This document shows positions 25,200-36,902 of a stretch of 64,000 nt of DNA, one piece after another. The notes below the pieces were generated by a model. It saw nothing but the letters and a program-made list of their open reading frames with translations. It had not been told where the DNA came from and made no database searches. A program made the translations under genes and the position numbers. Origin of the DNA: Phialocephala subalpina (Eukaryota > Ascomycota > Leotiomycetes > Helotiales > Mollisiaceae); contig FJOG01000002.1 in assembly GCA_900073065.1 (NCBI GenBank), positions 1,768,243 through 1,832,242 of the forward strand, read 5' to 3'. Within the stretch, counting starts at the first letter, position 1. Each line of letters begins with the position of its first letter.

Positions 25200-27252
25200 A
25201 CAAGCATCTACCTTACCAGCTTCAAGACATCAAGAGACCATTTTAAAATACTACTTGTACAGTACTTGAGTCTTTGATTGAGAATTTCTTGCAAAGTATC
25301 TAATGATGAAGGGAGCAGGTGAAATTGGTCTCAGGAAGACCTTCGTAAAGCAATAATATTCTCTTGTCATAGTAATAGGGTTTGGAAACACGGATTGGCG
25401 GTTAACTCTTAATATACTTCCTTCACTCTCTCATAAAGTATAAATAAATTATATATTTTTCTCAATAATAGTAATAAATGAGAGAATAGTGCATGATGAT
25501 GTTTGCCTAGAGCCAGATTCTTGCATGGAATTTGCAGTTGGTCAGAATACCAAACCAACTCCACAGCCTATAGCAAATTCAGGGACATTTGATTTACCTG
25601 CCATGCCTATCCTCCTCGTCGAAGATGAATTGAGGCTCACCATCACGTGGAACCCCACACTGTGGCGTTGTAGCTGTCTTGGCCTCAAGCCCCACGGCAA
25701 TCATGACGACAGAAATGCTTATTTCAATGTTTTCTGAAAGCTTCATTTCATCTCTGTCAAGATTCTGCAACATTAACATCTTTTTACTTCCATTTCCTTT
25801 GCTGACATGAAGGCTAAATGGGTCACAGAAAAATGGCCGTATGGAACTGCCGACAATCATTCAGGTCCACTTGGAGGTGAACAGATCCGGGGCTCCGCAA
25901 TCTTGTTATCCCGATCTCCACAAAATATATTCGTGTAGAACTGCGCAACTCGTTCGATAGATAGGAAGAACAGTTCCAGGTCCAGACCATATACTAATGA
26001 ATTCGTACTCGCGGTAAGATTCTGCCCGAACTGCGTGGGCCGAGCTGTTTCCCGTGTTGTGTCACCACAAAAGCTTCAAGAGGCTGTCTTTTTCATGACC
26101 TCATCCTTCAGATGCCTCTGAGCTAGCATGGAAGCTTTCCTCCGTAGATATCGTATACCGATTCTTATGACTTTCAAACAGGCATGAAGTGTATCTTCAA
26201 AACGTTCGCTTGGTAGCGTTCTCTTGGAAGTAACCACGCCGTTGCTTCACCTCTCATAAGGACGGCGCCGATAGCCATATGCAACTTATGCATGCACCCT
26301 CAGCTTCAAGCTTTCGCCCTTCGGATCGCAAACATCGGCGCAGCAACTTTAGGCAATAGTATCTTTCCTCCCCCTTTCCACTATCTTAACGCCGTAACGG
26401 CCGCCAAAGAGCCTCGGCCCAACACTTTCTACCCGAATCTCCTCATCTCCCATTGGCCCCATGAATGACATCGCAGATCTCCCCGCACCATTATGGTGCT
26501 GACGTTGAGGGGACTAAACTTAATGTGTGCTGAGCCGCGAGATGAAGTAATTGACCAGTTCAAAACTAGTGGCGTGTCACGAAAGGGGAACAATGATTGG
26601 GTTGTCGGGGCGGATTGAGATTGAGCCGTTGAAATTTATACTTGAATGTATGGTTCCGCCGTTCCGGGGAGTATGTGTCGGCCGATGTTTGACTGGACTT
26701 TGGAGTAGTGGGGAACTTGAGACTGTGTTGACAGCCTTCTGGACTGTTACGTGAAGGGTTATAGTTTGCTCCTTTGGCTGGAGTCGCAAATGAAGATGCT
26801 TGAGCAAGAAGAAGAAAGAAGAGGTTGTGATTCTGGAATGAGTATTGTGGTTGATCTGTGATTGCCCTTGTCCTCCTCGCTCCGAGTCAAGACTTGCTCA
26901 GAAGTGACACAGGAGAGCTTCAAGGTTGCCTCCTTTTGGTAGCCCGCCCCCTGGTCCCCTTTTGCCTGCCTCCCTGCGCCGCTTACCTATAGCAGAAAGA
27001 AGCTACCAACCCCCACCTCGTGCATTTGGAATTTGGAATTTGTGGGAGCTCCAGGTTTTGGAAGTCTATCCCCGGACAATCCGCATTTGTCCCATAAAAG
27101 CCCACTTCCCACATGGAAAGTAATCATAAGCTTTCCAAAGTTCTCCCTCTTGTGAGACACGGACCAATTCATCAGTAATCTTTCATCCCAAGTCCAAGGT
27201 ACTGGGACATCAGACCTTGCCATATCGAATCGTCGTCTAAGGTACGATCAGA
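25200..27252. other. Intergenic region, 2 kb
   Basis: No credible coding region. The left 300 bp are AT-rich and probably the transporter 3' end. The frames at 25489-25860 and 26551-26807 have no domain. The right part should contain the aquaporin promoter. Confidence 0.45.
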
Positions 27253-28528
27253 ATGTCGTCCGCACATGTCGAGAATGCGGCACACATGACGGGCTACGAT
27301 GCCCAACGCCTCCATACCCATGACATGGAAATTGGTGTTACCGATGCTGTCCAGAAACATGTCCAACGAAATGTAGTCGCGCCAAAGCCAATCTCCCAGA
27401 GAAAGTTGGACTTTGAACATGCGAGGCCGAGATGGATGAGAGAGATGGCCGCAGAAGCAATCGGGGTCTTCTTCTATGTGTATCCTGGAATTGCATCTCA
27501 AGCAAGCTTTTTCCTCAATGGAACAGAGCCAGCTTTTGGTTCGATCTTCCAGATTGGCTGGGCTTATGCTATTGGCATTGCCTTCGCGATTATCACCTGC
27601 GGTAGCACCTCCGGTGGCCACTTCAACCCGGCGATCACCATTTGTTTTGCAATCTGGCAAGGGTATGCTTAAAAGTACCACTGTTCATCTGACTTTTGCT
27701 AACGGCACTACTTAGGTTTCCCTGGTCGAAGGTTCCGAGATATATCTTTGCTCAAATTTTGGGCTCCTTTCTTGCAGGACTTGTACTTGTTGGCCAATAT
27801 CACCCTCAGCTTACAGCACTTGCGGCAGAATTGACAGCGAAGGGTGTGAGCCCGAATTCACTCGGCGGACCTGGTAGCGTTCTTTGCAGCTTTCCTGCAC
27901 CAACACAAACCAACTACGGCTATCTCTTCTTCATCGAATTCTTCGTTGACAGCTTTATCGGGTAAGCTACAGGCACGAAACAAGCGATGCGAAAATTTGT
28001 TAACTTTCAAAAGCATTGTGATCTGGTCTGTTCTGGATCCCGCGAACCCCTTTATTGCACCTACGTCTGCACCATTTGTTATCGGGCTTGCATACGCGAA
28101 CATGGTCTGGGGATTTGCCAACGTAACGATCTCAACCAACTTGGCCCGTGATCTTGGTACTCGCATAGTGGCAGCAATCTTCTTTGGCGGGGATGCGTTC
28201 AACCGTTATTCTGCAATTGCACTCCTCGTCAACGTACCCGCGACGCTGTTCGCAACAATTGTATACGAGGTCATCCTCCGAGACAGCTTCGCAATCATAG
28301 CCAAAGGCCATAATGTCCATGCAGAGTAAGTCGAACCGCCTCCAACATTTGGTTTCCTTGTACAAAAATGCTTGAACAATGCTAAATCTCAATAGGGGAG
28401 AAGAAGGTTTGGCACTTCATCTGACAAAGACCGGTACTCTCGAGCAAGGGATGGCTGGGAATATCGCAGGGGGTGAGACTAGCACAGAGAGTTACAACCA
28501 CAAACAGGGAGAGGTTTCTCCGGTCTGA
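27253..28528 (+). CDS. Aquaporin / aquaglyceroporin-like membrane channel
   Basis: Major intrinsic protein that conducts water or small neutral solutes such as glycerol. Four exons, 27253-27662, 27716-27961, 28014-28325 and 28396-28528, give 366 residues with long cytoplasmic ends. The first pore motif is standard (SGGHFNPAITI, near residue 124). The second is NLA instead of NPA (TNLARDLGTR, near residue 260), as in several fungal aquaglyceroporin-like proteins and in yeast Fps1 loop E. The arginine of the selectivity filter is kept. Membrane segments such as AIGVFFYVYPGI and YIFAQILGSFLAGLVLV are clear. Exon 3 uses an AAAG acceptor. The conducted solute cannot be fixed from sequence. Confidence 0.9.
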
Positions 28529-29045
28529 GAGAGTGAGAAAGAGGAAATGGGGATAACTGGACACTTGCTATAGCTTTTCCCAATTGAAATTACTGATTCA
28601 TGCAACAAAATCCTAAATAGTGTCCTAAAGACGCACTTCAATCGACTCTTGAGGCCGATCCTTGGTGCCTTCAGCAAGGATCCCCTGGGTGATATTGTAA
28701 ATGACGAAAATAAATGGGTTGAGAGAACTCGTTGATGTGACCGTTATGGATTGGGACCATGAGCTTCCCAAGACGTGAGAAAGGTTGGGTGAGGGCCTAG
28801 TGGGTAATCTACGGGACATTTTCTGCCTGTTCCTGGACTTGACGAGACGCGAGGGGAGTTTTCCTACCCCACCGGGATCTCGAGTTATTTGCTCGTGTAC
28901 ATTCCCAGGACACAGCATCATGGGAATTACATCTACGCCACGGAGTTGAGTCAAGTGGTAGTCTGCTGATTTATTGTGAAGCACATCCGCTCCTTTTTCG
29001 CATATTTCCGCTTGCGCCATTTTTCTGCTTTCCGCAATTGATACC
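28529..29045. other. Intergenic region upstream of PRMT5
   Basis: About 520 bp between two plus-strand genes. An open frame on the minus strand (28625-29047) has no domain and lacks a proper start. Nothing else seen. Confidence 0.5.
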
Positions 29046-31767
29046 ATGACAACTTTACAGCAGCCTCTCCTTGGGGCAGAAGTCGAGCCTGCTTCTCCTT
29101 CTCCCCTTGACGATTTTACACCTACTTTCTACATCGGTCACCATGAATCCAAACGGCCTCTGCCTGTCACAGACTTTGTTCTGCGACAAGCCCAAGATGT
29201 TGGTGTAGGTACGCTCTCTGGATTTTGCACCGCAACTGCTAATGCGGTGTAGTATGATATGCTCACGAGTCCAATCACATCTCCCCATTTCCATTCTCGG
29301 GTCCTCACTCTGATCTCAAGCTACCTCACCGAAGTGTCGCACATTGAGAACTCTGACGAGTTTGCGACAAGCATACTACCTGCTCCGATAATCCCTCCCC
29401 TCGACCCTGTAGATACACCACTCACGCCTGGAGATACTGTCTCGCAGATCATTGCATACTCCAGTCCATGGATAGATCTATGTTCGGCTGATCCTTTGAT
29501 TGCCAATATCTCTCGCCAGGTGCTCAATATCGAAATAGCCTACGCATCGTTCTGCGGAGTTGGGAATATTATTATACCCGGGCCAAGATCATACAGCAGT
29601 GGATCAACAAGCAACGATGGTCTGATTCAGTACGCTCGAGCTATCCAGGAAGCCTTGACAATCGGCAGCTACATACAAATTGCTATTAATATTCCGATGT
29701 ATGGAAATGAAGAAGCCAAAGACATGACTGGGGACCTCCGGCCATTTGCTAAAGGCTACGACTCAGAGAACAAGAGGAAGGACATTGACCATTTTGAGAC
29801 TTGGGATGCGTGGAATTTGATTAGGACTGTATGTAAATACAACTCGAGACTTTCAGTAGGTAAGCAAGCAATACAACCATCCACGTTTCAAACTTCTATA
29901 TATCTGTGATATGTCGCTACTTACAGAGCTGAGACCCTTCGGAGCAAATTTACTACCTCTGAAGGTACTGTTCCCGCTCTTCTACAGGATCACACTCTAT
30001 GAAGCACGGGCTAACTCGTACTCTGTAGCCCTTGCACTACCTCGTCAACTACCTCTCGAGTCCCTGCAGTCTAGGTGGTTCGCTGAGCCTTTAAGACTCT
30101 TGTCGTTCACGCCATCAACATTTCTCAAGAACAAAGGGGGCCATCCAGTGTTGAGCAAAAGCTATCAAGGCCTTGTGTCCCGCTACATGCGCCTCAAGCA
30201 GCCACCCTGGCTGTTACTTTGTGATGTTGGACCTGTTCCTGGATTGGATGATCCCGATCAGCAGATTCCCACAGCAGATGGCTTCCCATCACCGAGTGCC
30301 GTTGCAGATGCCTCAAGATCAGTATCACCAACACCTGCAGAAGCCGCTGCTGAGCACAAGCACAAAGACCACTCTCTCAAATCAAAGCACAAACAGTTCA
30401 AGGATGCAGCAGCCCATTTGATTTATCTTCGGTACCTTCAAAGAAACCAGCCGCCCAGAACTGCCCTTGAGAAGTTCGGATCAGGCTATCAAGATTATCT
30501 CCAAGCTCCTTTGCAACCCCTAACTGACAACTTGGAATCGGTCACCTATGAAGTATTCGAGAAAGACCCTGTCAAATATGACTGGTATGAACGAGCAATC
30601 GCTCAAGCGCTGTCCGACTGGTCCGAGCAACGCAAGCCAACCTCAAGTCTGAGCGGTGCAGTAGTCATCGCAGTTGCTGGATCTGGACGAGGGCCACTTG
30701 TTACTCGAGCTCTTAGAGCCAGTGAGATGACTGGAGTCGCTGTCGATGTCTGGGCAGTCGAGAAGAACCCCAACGCCTATGTCTTGCTTCAACGACACAA
30801 CGAAGAAGACTGGGGTCGAGTAGTCAACGTTGTCAAGAGCGATATGCGGGCCTGGAAGGGACCGCTTCGTAGCGCATCGGCTCCCATCGGACAAGCAATC
30901 ACCACAACTGGCAGTGAGCCTGTCTCATCCTATGGCAAGGTTGATATTCTCGTCTCTGAGCTGCTCGGTTCGTTCGCAGACAATGAACTTTCGCCCGAAT
31001 GTCTGGATGGTGTTCAGCATGTTTTAGCGCCGCAATACGGTATTTCTATTCCCAGCTCGTATACGGCTCACTTGACTCCTGTCCTTGCTCCGAGACTTCA
31101 TGCGGATATCTCGATTCGTGCCACAACGGACCCTACTGCCACGGAAACACCTTATGTGGTTATGTTGCATGCTATCGATTACCTGGCAGCTACTGTCCCC
31201 GAGCACCCTCGCATCCAGCAAGCTTGGGAGTTTGTTCATCCACTTCCTAGCTCTACTCTTACCATTGCTGAGGCTCGGCGAGGAGGTGGTGTAAGTGGTG
31301 GAGGCGGAGGCAGCATGTCTGGCGGAGATGGTGCAAATGAGCACAATACCCGCTCTGCCAGACTTCGCTTTGTCTGCAAAGATAGAGGCGTGGTCAATGG
31401 TCTAGCAGGCTATTTTGAAGCTGTGTTGTATGACGGAGGAGAAGCAGGGAAGGTTGAGCTGAGTACAAGACCAGATACCATTGATGCTAAGAGCAAGGAC
31501 ATGATATCTTGGTTTCCCATATTCTTTCCTTTAAAGGTATGTTCACGCACACGAGACTGCAGTCACATATACTAATTGGCACCATAGAACCCTCTTTACT
31601 ACCCCGATGACTCGGAGCTAGAAGTCAGTATTTGGAGACAAACAGACGACCGAAAAGTCTGGTACGAATGGCTAGTCGAGGCTTATGCCATGGTCGGACC
31701 CGACAAACGCATGAGACTTGGAATGAGTGAGATGGGCACAAGCCGGAAAGTAGGCTGCCTGATGTAG
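29046..31767 (+). CDS. PRMT5: Protein arginine N-methyltransferase 5 (Skb1/Hsl7 type)
   Basis: Type II enzyme that makes symmetric dimethylarginine on Sm proteins, histones and other targets. Exons 29046-29204, 29253-29859, 30029-31536 and 31588-31767 give 817 residues. An N-terminal TIM-barrel (YDMLTSPITSPHFHSRV) is followed by the Rossmann core, with the SAM-binding AGSGRGPL near residue 475 and the double-E loop SELLGSFADNELSPE near residue 565. The beta-barrel and dimer region ends in a short last exon. Intron 2 is 169 nt with a good branch point (GGCTAAC), and its product aligns best with the family. An earlier acceptor at 29926 is also in frame and would insert 34 residues. A Gly/Ser-rich loop (GGGVSGGGGGSMSGGDG) is inserted in the C-terminal domain. 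A substrate family member, SmF, lies next door, probably by chance. Confidence 0.93.
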
Positions 31768-32037
31768 ATCTCTTCACCTAGACACATAGCAAGAGTTGGT
31801 CTGCGACTTTTGCATTTTTACAGATTCGCCTGAAGCTAGATACTTTATCTCCTGGTATCAATCAAAATCCATTCGCAGTGATGCCTTGACAACTCGAACG
31901 CCTTGCCCTTGATGTACCAGTGAACTTTTGGCTGGGGACCTGAATCCGTAGTTGTCCTCCAGCGTAATGCCAATCTCATGCCGAAATATCACAACCTGCC
32001 TCCCTCGAAGAACTTGTCCCATCTGCTCTGCTCTACC

Positions 32038-32513
32038 TCATCCCTCCATCTTCGTATCTCCATTCCCATTATTCTGGTTTGCGCCTTGAATCCATAATAC
32101 GTTGTTGCACCTATCCTTAAATCAGCATATCTTCTTCCCTTCGAAACCTTCAAATAGAAGTAATATAACGCACCGAATCAGAACCTGTCCCAGAGTGCTT
32201 GTCATCTCTTGATCAATCCACTCTTCAGCGCCAGACAACTGGATGTTCATGTAGCTGTCGATGCTAACGAGACGGCCTTTATATTCGGTTTGGCCCCATT
32301 TGAGTCGGATTATGACTTCCTCGTTGACCCTGTCCGCCAATTTTCTCAGCGCAAGTCCATAGTCCGAGAGGTAAAGAGGGAGAGTGTGGGGGACGGTGAA
32401 GACGTACAGGTTTTGCAGCATAGGCCGCGGGTTTATGGGCATGAACTGCAGGAATTTGGTTAGCAAGAATATCGCAGAGGGCGCGGAACATTAGGGGAGC
32501 TTACACCACTCAT
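32038..32513 (-). CDS. Small nuclear ribonucleoprotein F (SmF)
   Basis: Core Sm-ring subunit of spliceosomal U1, U2, U4 and U5 snRNPs. Four exons, 32513-32505, 32445-32408, 32329-32174 and 32110-32038, give 91 residues, the normal size. The start MSGFMPINPRPMLQNL, the Sm1 motif (IRLKWGQTEYKGRLVSIDSYMN, split by no intron) and the Sm2 motif IRCNNVLWIQG match SmF. Two of the four exons are tiny (9 and 38 nt) and the last intron splits the Sm2 arginine codon. Intact and almost certainly functional. It converges on PRMT5 with 270 bp between stops. Confidence 0.95.
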
Positions 32514-32874
32514 TTTGGCGGTTGGAGAACGAATTTTTGTGAATGCGCGTGGGTAGGGTTATTGTCGCGTTTCTCTGGCTCGAAATCTTGAGGCTGCAGA
32601 AGCTTCTGTGAGGATTTGCTTGGTGGTGCTGCTTTTGAGGTGCGTTTTGGCGCTACCGAGCGGTAAGGCTGGAGTTGGGTTGAAAGGCTGACATTCAAAA
32701 AATGGTGGATAGGATCAGAATGTACGTTTCTATCACACTAATTTTTGTTTTAATATTTACCATAACCGGGTTGTCATTGAGTTCACGAACTGATGTTTTT
32801 GCGTTCAAAATCCATTGCATTTGCTGGACTGCTTGGAGAATCTTTCAGAAGAGCAAATGAAAGTCGATCACTTA
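32514..32874. other. Intergenic gap between tandem minus-strand genes
   Basis: About 360 bp holding the SmF promoter and the 3' end of the CZIB-type gene. A short minus frame at 32510-32698 lacks features of a gene. Confidence 0.5.
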
Positions 32875-33563
32875 TCAGTTTCTTCTGATCTCCCACTTCA
32901 TATCCTTGATGCTGACTTCATCTCCTGCTTTCTCATCATAGTCAAACCAGTCTCCCTCGCTAAGATCAACTGCGGTAAATTTGGTACCAGACTCCGGGCC
33001 CATAGCTAGCCAATCTCCCTATATTATGTTAGAGTAATTACTGAAAACCATATGAGCATAAGAGTTATGTACTTCAGAATGGAACTCGGTGAACTCAAGA
33101 CCTCGACAGTCAATCTCGAGGATCTTCTGTCGAGTTGGTGGCGAGGCCTGCTCATATGATTTCGGGGCTTCTTTGATAGTTGCAGTTGACTCTCTCTAAG
33201 ACCTGCTCAGTATATACTCTTAAGGATCAAAGTAGAAATAAAACTATTCACCTTGCAGAATTGGCATTTCCATACGAAATTTGCCTCTCCTCGACTACCG
33301 CTCACTTCATTTTGCTCCTGCAAGCAAAGTCAGCACTTGCATTTTCAAAGTGTTGCATATACTCACAAACCGACTGACAGAGATAGGATTTGCATGAGTC
33401 TCTCGGCAGGAAGTGCACTGCACTTTGAATGTGTACCAGAATGGGTTCTCAGCAGTGTCGTCTGGCCTCAAATCGGTCACGCTACCTATGATCAGTAAGA
33501 TATCAGAGTGTGGATAGAGGCAATGTACCCCGACAAGTCTGCTGTAAGGGTGAGGGTCAACAT
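32875..33563 (-). CDS. CXXC zinc-binding protein (DUF866 / UPF0587, CZIB family)
   Basis: Small conserved eukaryotic zinc protein (human C1orf123/CZIB); its molecular role is not settled. The gene is broken into five short exons and no single long frame shows it. Spliced, it gives about 160 residues. The start is MLTLTLTADLSG. The two zinc-binding pairs are CTSC (near residues 33-36) and CQFC (near 68-71). Further on come EIDCRGLEF and GPESGTKFTAVDLSEGDW, and the end is DMKWEIRRN. These match the family along its whole length. Introns begin at TCG-GG|GTACAT, TTT|GTGAGT, AAG|GTGAAT and GAA|GTACAT. The start at 33563 is the first ATG. It shares a compact 272-bp divergent promoter with the PPR-like gene. 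Confidence 0.9.
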
Positions 33564-33835
33564 CTGTTATGTATTCTTTGATTTGTTGCTGCTGTTGAAA
33601 TCATCAAGATGTAATGTTTCTTTGTGAGATGGCGGGGTGTTCGAGGGGCAGATGAGCTCGACTGTAAAAGCAGCGGGCAATTTGAATGGTTTGACCGAGC
33701 TTCGAACATGGAAATCGTCTGATGATTTGGCTTCCTCACGTCACAACAAAATCGCTTCCCAACCACGAACCACAGTCAATTGAGTGTCCTAGACTATGCT
33801 GGAACGGCTACCACGAAGGCCGGCATGACACGATA

Positions 33836-36394
33836 ATGCAAGTTCTCTGGTCTCGCGCTGCGCAGGCTAGGTCGTCATGTCGCTGTAGCTCTTGTCTACA
33901 TGCAGCAACGACTCTAGCTCGAAGCACCACCACCGCAGCCAGCAAACGTCGTCTGAGGATCAGTGATGTGTTTACAGCATGTTACTCGACCATTCTTGCC
34001 ACGGCAGCCTTCGCAGATGCGAGGGTGAAGGAGGATAGGAGGAAAGAATGGGATAGACTCATTGAAGAAGCCAAGAGTCCTTCGAAGGGCAGAAAGAAAG
34101 GCCGCAGGGATATGGATGAAGAACCAGGTCCGGAGACAGACGATTGGGATGTTCAGAAACCACAGGGATCTCCTATCGAGGAAGCCGAAATCCCCATCTC
34201 GACTTTCAAACCCGTCCGAGACCTTTCCAATTCTACATACAAGCCCTTTGTAGACGACACTCTCGATTCATGGGGTCTACCTCCCCGTGCTCCGGTACCG
34301 TCATTGGGGCATCCGCTAGAAGCTATAGACTTCTGGCTCAGAAACTCTACGGCTCAGCGGATCGTTGCTAGAGACGTCGATTCTCCCTATCGACCCGGAC
34401 TGGATCAGGAGGGGCAATGGATAGATGAGTACTTTGATCCGGACCTATGGAACCGCGAGCCAAAGAAACCGCTGCATCTCGAGAAGATGGAGGATATGGT
34501 TGCGAGTCTTGTAAGCAGGATCTTGGAGCAATCGAACGTGTTTTCGAAGCATGTCCAAGCGGGAGCCGACCGACCCACGAAAACCCAACGACAGATGGCA
34601 AAGATGGCGCAGCGATTTATTGATCTCAATATCGGAGAGAACCGATGGCCTCAATACAAGTACGACGATAGGGATGCTGTTAAGAGTCAACGTAAAGACC
34701 TTCATCAAACGCTGTGGGCTTTGTGCTTTGCAGCGTCCAGAGGTCAAGCCGATCTGGATGTGACGATTACGAAGATATGCTATAATCTGCTCATCTCTAC
34801 AGCCCCACCCAGCATTACCACCTACAACGTTCTCTTGAATGAATTCATGAACATGGAACGATTCGATCTTGCCCAGATTATTGTCGACTCCTTTCTGAAC
34901 GACAGCCGGCTCAAACCTAACAAGAGGACTATACGGCTGTTCCTAGATCACTATAGAGCCAGGTCTGATTCCAAAGGATTCTACAACATCATTCAACGAA
35001 TGAGGGGTACAGAAGGAGATATGCGACTCCGTAAAAGACATATTTTCTTCTTGGTCAATCCTTATGTTGAAAGCTGGGCAACAAATAACAAGATCATTCA
35101 CCGGTCAGGCTATGTACATCAAAAGTGCATCCGGTCCCGTCCCGTCTACAATTCTCTCATCCTTGGCTCTCTTGAGTTCGGCAAAGTCAGAGCAGCAATT
35201 CGCTATGCTCGTGCTGCAATCCGGGAGGGACATGAGGTATCTTCAGAGACACTTTGTGCTGTTATCAAAGCTGTCGTCGGTGAATTGGATGCATATTCTG
35301 GTTCGTCGTTGCTTAGGTCTTTGTTATCACAGTGGAATGACCCGTCAATGGCCACCATTACCGTCTATTCTGCAAAACTCCGTTCTTATATCAACAAGCT
35401 GCTGTATCTCTGTGGCATTGATCCCGCCTTACCCCCATCATCGCTCATTGGACCGACACCTGTGCCGCAAGGCACTTTGTCAAAGTTGTTGTGGTGCATG
35501 CGGCTCGACAGCGTTGCGGACGCCGTGGAGCGTTCGGCTACCTTTGTCTTGCAATTAGATGCTACCCTTGGGATGACCGGGTTGGATCTATCCTATGCAA
35601 AGATCAAAATCAAACCTGAAGCTGAAGCTGAAGACACAGTGGATCAGCGCTTTGAATGGGCTTTGCAAGTCGTTCGTAAGCAGGCCCAGACTGAGTACAG
35701 ACGTGCTGCTAGCAAGAAACAAGGCGATCACGAGAGCAGGAAGCTGAGACTACGAGTCTTGGACAAAATGGTTGTTGCGGGCTCAGATTTGATTGCTATT
35801 CGTGAGGCCGCAGTATTGGACTTGGAAGTCGAGTTCAAGAGGCGCGAATCAGAATCTCTGGAGTTGAGAATCGAGTCCAAAAAGCGCGAATTGGAAACTC
35901 TGCTGTGCAATAAGGTTCCAATGGATCAGAGGATAGCCAAAAAATACGTACTGGCTTTGACAATGACGACTGTCCGATCAGCAATCTTCGACGACTATCC
36001 TATGTTTCAACAAACCCACGATCCTAGGATGCTCCCAATCACTTATCTAGAGAGGAATCTTTTCGACAAGGACAATTTCACACATCATCAAGATTTCATG
36101 TCATACCTATGTATGGAGGGTGGTCCGGAGCGTGCCAAAGAGGTCATGGAGTTTCGAATCAAGCGCGTCGAGAATATACTAGACAGATACATGCATCTCG
36201 AACTGCAGCAGAAAGAGCAGCAATCTCGGGGTCAAGTAGGTTTAGTCACCGAGCCTGCTGTTGTGGAGCATCCGGCTCCTGCTATTGAGGTTGAGGTCGA
36301 GGTCCAATCCGAACAGAAATTACTTATGGCACCACTTTCTGTTCTCCCATTTGAGTTGAAGCCGATTCCTGAGAGAGTCGAGGCAGCAGCGTGA
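33836..36394 (+). CDS. Mitochondrial pentatricopeptide-repeat-like protein
   Basis: Single-exon gene of 852 residues. I chose the ATG at 33836 because it starts a basic, Ser/Ala-rich presequence (MQVLWSRAAQARSSCRCSS) suited to mitochondrial import; the frame is open further upstream without need. A helical segment (ISDVFTACYSTILATAAFADAR) follows. A PPR-like unit begins near residue 328 (TTYNVLLNEFMNMERFDLAQ) with further helical pairs after it. A charged coiled coil lies near residues 660-690. This matches a conserved but poorly described Pezizomycotina family, probably acting on mitochondrial RNA or translation. Function is inferred from the repeat type, not shown. Confidence 0.85.
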   Translation: MQVLWSRAAQARSSCRCSSCLHAATTLARSTTTAASKRRLRISDVFTACYSTILATAAFADARVKEDRRKEWDRLIEEAKSPSKGRKKGRRDMDEEPGPETDDWDVQKPQGSPIEEAEIPISTFKPVRDLSNSTYKPFVDDTLDSWGLPPRAPVPSLGHPLEAIDFWLRNSTAQRIVARDVDSPYRPGLDQEGQWIDEYFDPDLWNREPKKPLHLEKMEDMVASLVSRILEQSNVFSKHVQAGADRPTKTQRQMAKMAQRFIDLNIGENRWPQYKYDDRDAVKSQRKDLHQTLWALCFAASRGQADLDVTITKICYNLLISTAPPSITTYNVLLNEFMNMERFDLAQIIVDSFLNDSRLKPNKRTIRLFLDHYRARSDSKGFYNIIQRMRGTEGDMRLRKRHIFFLVNPYVESWATNNKIIHRSGYVHQKCIRSRPVYNSLILGSLEFGKVRAAIRYARAAIREGHEVSSETLCAVIKAVVGELDAYSGSSLLRSLLSQWNDPSMATITVYSAKLRSYINKLLYLCGIDPALPPSSLIGPTPVPQGTLSKLLWCMRLDSVADAVERSATFVLQLDATLGMTGLDLSYAKIKIKPEAEAEDTVDQRFEWALQVVRKQAQTEYRRAASKKQGDHESRKLRLRVLDKMVVAGSDLIAIREAAVLDLEVEFKRRESESLELRIESKKRELETLLCNKVPMDQRIAKKYVLALTMTTVRSAIFDDYPMFQQTHDPRMLPITYLERNLFDKDNFTHHQDFMSYLCMEGGPERAKEVMEFRIKRVENILDRYMHLELQQKEQQSRGQVGLVTEPAVVEHPAPAIEVEVEVQSEQKLLMAPLSVLPFELKPIPERVEAAA

Positions 36395-36902
36395 TGATAG
36401 GATATTATTCCTTTGTACATATAGGATACGAATGTATGCAGATAGAGATGGGAGTATATGCATAGATCGGCGTTATGGTTTGAAGAATTTCGGAGTTTGG
36501 AGAAAGCATTGGATGAGTGGAAGAAGTAGTATGAGAAGGTGGTATATAGGCTAGCATCAAGCATCAATGCCAATCCAGTATCGAAACTTGAATCTTCATT
36601 CTACTCTCCAAGTAAGCTAGGTCTACTTCGTTCTCAAGAAGGGGTTGAAAAAGCGCCGCCATCCGATAGTCTATGTGCATGCTACACTGCTTTGGACTAC
36701 GAAAAGCAATTCAATCGTATGAAATACTGTTTCTTTCAGCACTGCTGCTCTCTCTTCTACTAGGAAACCTCCCGTACTTTTCCAACCAATACACCGCTGC
36801 GGACCAGCTGCAATCTCTTTCTCTCAGAGTCTACCTCCAAATTTAGCCAGGAGAAGCATTGTCCAGCCAAGTGCCAAAACCACCTTCCCCACCGTCTACA
36901 AT
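36395..36902. other. Convergent intergenic region
   Basis: Lies between the 3' ends of the PPR-like and QNG1 genes. The frames here (36539-36763 plus, 36232-36573 minus) show no coding character. Confidence 0.5.
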
